Below, in pieces: positions 61,227-64,000 of a stretch of DNA of 64,000 nt (position 1 is its first letter; each line of letters opens with the position of its first letter). The DNA comes from Albugo candida (taxonomy: Eukaryota > Oomycota > Peronosporomycetes > Albuginales > Albuginaceae): assembly GCA_905220665.1 (NCBI GenBank), contig CAJNAR010000163.1, forward strand, positions 413,283 to 477,282. The letters run 5' to 3'. The position numbers and the translations under genes are program-made. Below the pieces are notes generated by a model that did no database searches, had not been told where the DNA came from, and worked only from the letters and a program-made list of their open reading frames with translations.

Positions 61227-64000
61227 GGTTATGAGCCCAAGCTCACTCGCAAATTGAGATCCATCGTCAGTCATAAATACAGTCTTGAAATAATGAACGA
61301 TCCAACAGCGATACTCAATGAAGATAATTATTTCGTTTGGGAATTTACTACTCGTCTCAAGCTGATGAAGAAAGGTCTTTTGGACCACATTGATGCAACT
61401 GAAGTACCAATTGTTGAAAATCAAGTCCCTGAATCATGGAGAGTCAGTGACTTAAAGGCATTCACCATAATATCGATGTCAATCGGTATAAGGTTCCCCA
61501 ATCATTGATCAGAAATGCTCGTACAGCCTCCGAAGTGTGGGAAATACTGCAAAGCATTCACCTGAGAAGGAATATCCATAATCGTGTGCAAAAGAAAAAG
61601 GAAGTACACCAGTTTAAGCTTGTCAAAAATGGAAATATAATGCACCATTTTTAAAACATTGATGATTTATGCCTATCAATGGAGGCATTGGGTGATGGTA
61701 TAAGTGAGTACGAAAAGGTGGTAATATTACTGGGAAGTCTATCGGATGAATATGATCAGATAAGTAAGATCATTGAAAACATTCAAGGGATCAATATTTT
61801 ACAGGCTAAAGAAATGCTACACAGAGAGTTTGAAGGACTACAAAGAAAGGAAGCTAATGAAGTGGCGTTGCGTGCTACGAAGTACAAGAACAAAGGTCGC
61901 CATAGAGAATGGAATGTGATTAAGAAATTCCACAGAAAGGTCGATATCAAATGCTTTCATTGTAACAAAGTTGGACATATCAAAAAGGATTGCTGGAAAT
62001 CAAACAATCAAAATAAAGAAAAGAGCGAACACGCTTTTTCTTCCTATGAGAATAACCACTGTGAGTGGATAATGGATAGTGGTGCGTCTAGGCACATGTA
62101 CTTCAATGAAAAAGATTTTAGCCAGCTTCGGCCGATGAAGAACCATGTCAGCATATCAATTGCAAATGGAGGGAAGCTAGAAGCAACGGGTATTGGAATT
62201 ATACATTTGATACTTCCAAATGGAGAAAAGATTCGAGTGGAAGATGTTTTGTGTGTTTTAAAGCTTGACAATCGACTCTTGTCAGTATCTGCAATGAACA
62301 GAAAAGGTATACAAGTAACTTTTGGAATGTCAAATTGTGAAGTTAGCAGTGAATCGACAAACATTATCAGTATTGAGCGCAGCGGAAAATTATTCGTATT
62401 ATATGGAATTATATCTGAAAGTGCTCTGTTTGGCAAAGAGCAGCAACACACTCCAGAAGCGAACGAAGAAATATGGCACGCAAGATTAGGACACATTTCG
62501 AAACAGAGGATGGAAAAAGCTAAAAAGTGCGTGACAGGATACAGAATCAAGGCTCAACAAAGCTATTCGGAAGTGGAAAACGTTTTATGTGAAGGATGCT
62601 TGGATAGAAAAGCATTGTCAAACCATTTCCTACCACGACATATGGTAGAATCAAGACAAAGACAACTCTGGAATTAGTTCATTGTGATGTCATGGGTTCA
62701 ATGAGGACAAAGTCACAAGGTGATTCAAGGTATATGGTATCATTCGTCGACGATTATTCCAGATATGTCAAAGTTTATTTCTTGAAATCCAAAAACCGAA
62801 GTAGTGGACTCATTCAAAAATTACAAAGCGTTTATGGAAAATCAGACCAGTAAAAGAATCAAGAGCATCAGAACCGATAATGGCACAAAATATATCAACA
62901 AATCATTTTGGGCAATATGTCTTAAAAATGGTATACGACATTAAACGACCGTTCCTTTTTCTCCACAGCAAAACGGACTAGCTAAAAGGATGAACAGAAC
63001 ATTGACGGAAAGTGCACGTTCAATGCTTTCACACATGAACTTGGATGAAATTTGGTGGGCGGAAGCAATGAATACATCTCCCTATATTAAAATTCGTCTA
63101 CCGTGCGCAGCGAACGGAATCAAAACACCTCATGAAGTCATGTTTGGAGTCAAACCGGATATCTCGCATTTCATTGTGTTTGGCTCACCTGGATTTGCGC
63201 ATGTCGACAAATAGAAAAGATCCAAAGTCGAAAACAAGGTCGCTCCTTGTATTTTTCTGGGCTATTCCGAAGATGCAAAAGGACATCGTGTTGTAGTCAA
63301 ATTGGAAAGTGTCTATATTTGTAGGTCCTTAGTTCTCAAAAAGATAGTCTAAGCCTATACCACATTCTCTATATCGCTTCTCTATACTATCATTAACCTA
63401 TTTCTTATCGCATCTTTCCGCGCTACTAATGATCTGATCTTATGCGACTCTTCCGATCTTATCCGGTTTTTATCTGAACTTGTCCGACTTTCTTCAACAC
63501 ATCGCATCTGGAATAAAAAAACGAATTGAGTTAACACATTCGGCGACTTTTGATGAAAGACCCCGCTCAAATGTTGTAGAAATATTACTCACAGATGGTA
63601 ATGCAACCAACCATGTTTTCGAAGATATGGACAATAATGAGGTCATAGTTGATGCACGACATGATTTTAATGATGTCTCAATGGAAAACATTGAAGAGGA
63701 TAACGGTCAAGGATGCCACGATACCGAAACGGAAGAAGACGAAGCTGACAGAAGCATTGTACCTAGGGGAGAATAGATGGCTCAAATGGTTCACCGTTTT
63801 TTGTCCCATATAGGTCCAATGCTGCACTACCGACTGGTACGAACGAACAAGAAATAGTTCCTTACCAACAATTCGGGGCAATAGTACCATCACACGATCG
63901 TCAATGTAAAAGATACAGGATCGAATTTGAGCAGGCAAACGCAGAATTAGAGTCACCTGCTACATATGAAGAAGCAGTTCATTCTCCAGAAGGTGGATTC
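61227..64000 (+). pseudogene. Ty1/copia retrotransposon D gag-pol (continues past window)
   Basis: Gag starts at the ATG at 61,293 (MNDPTAILNEDNYFVWEFTT). After stops at about 61,506-61,655 the frame is open from 61,679 to 62,677: gag end, zinc knuckle CFHCNKVGHIKKDC, protease WIMDSGASRHMYF with the DSG triad, and the pre-integrase motif IWHARLGHISKQRMEK...CEGC. Integrase continues in shifted frames: SFVDDYSRYVKVYF, IRTDNGTKYINKSF (catalytic Asp intact) and WWAEAMNTSPYIKIRLP (62,990-63,214). At 63,326-63,539 a 214-base insertion interrupts the post-integrase linker, which resumes at TFDERPRSNVVEILLTDG. Better preserved than A and B. RT, RNase H and 3' LTR lie beyond the window. Confidence 0.8.
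63326..63539. repeat. Insertion within copia element D
   Basis: Between the codons for YICR (ending at about 63,325) and S-ATFDERP (from 63,540) lie about 214 pyrimidine-rich bases with no coding similarity. The insert begins TCCTTAGTTCTC, echoing the CCTTAGTTG sequence of the family LTR, and ends in an A-rich stretch. No clear target duplication. It could be a small non-autonomous element or a solo LTR fragment. Confidence 0.4.

Overview
The window reads as nuclear DNA of a compact-genome eukaryote. The best fit is an oomycete (stramenopile) of the Albugo/white-rust type; this is inference from gene content and style, not from any search. Supporting observations: intron-poor or short-intron genes (most resolved introns are 45-72 nt, GT-AG, with one GC-AG), stop-to-start gaps as short as 50 bp, two flagellar genes (CFAP61 and IFT81) that imply a flagellated zoospore stage, a C2-myotubularin-FYVE protein, and a transposon mix of Ty1/copia, LINE, MULE and pogo/Tc1-like elements.

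Region 1 (1-28,082) is a dense housekeeping block. In order it holds: CFAP61 (5' end cut by the window), UDP-glucose dehydrogenase, C2-myotubularin-FYVE phosphatase, a phytanoyl-CoA-dioxygenase-family protein, an F-box/LRR protein, a four-RRM PTB/hnRNP-L-like RNA-binding protein, IFT81, a SAPS-PH-NTF2-like fusion, a TauE/SafE-family membrane protein, the replicative helicase subunit MCM3, and the exon-junction helicase eIF4A3. I resolved exon structure by hand. Joined exons keep frame and give family-typical lengths: UGDH 477 aa, IFT81 683 aa, MCM3 802 aa. The genes work in unrelated pathways (cilium assembly, nucleotide sugars, phosphoinositides, ubiquitin ligation, RNA processing, DNA replication), so this is a gene-dense chromosome arm and not a functional cluster.

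Region 2 (28,083-about 40,090) is a gene-poor stretch. Coding density collapses immediately after eIF4A3. The only persuasive genes are a small convergent pair at 36.1-37.3 kb: a charged 171-aa protein with one intron and a Tudor-like domain ORF. A few decayed exon-like fragments lie elsewhere.

Region 3 (about 40,090-64,000) is a nest of broken mobile elements: a dead LINE; two decayed copia elements back to back; an unassigned 2-kb stretch; a pogo/Tc1-like DDE transposon whose 3' 945 bp is repeated upstream in inverted orientation without an indel over the stretch I could register; a MULE; a minus-strand copia element with a full 3' LTR but no 5' LTR; and, fused to it head to head, a plus-strand copia element of the same family running off the window. 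I see no tRNA, rRNA, CRISPR or bacterial-type operon. No clearly new system emerges. The most unusual structures are the long inverted repeat at 48.6-52.7 kb, the head-to-head copia fusion at 61.0 kb, and the SAPS-PH-NTF2 fusion gene.
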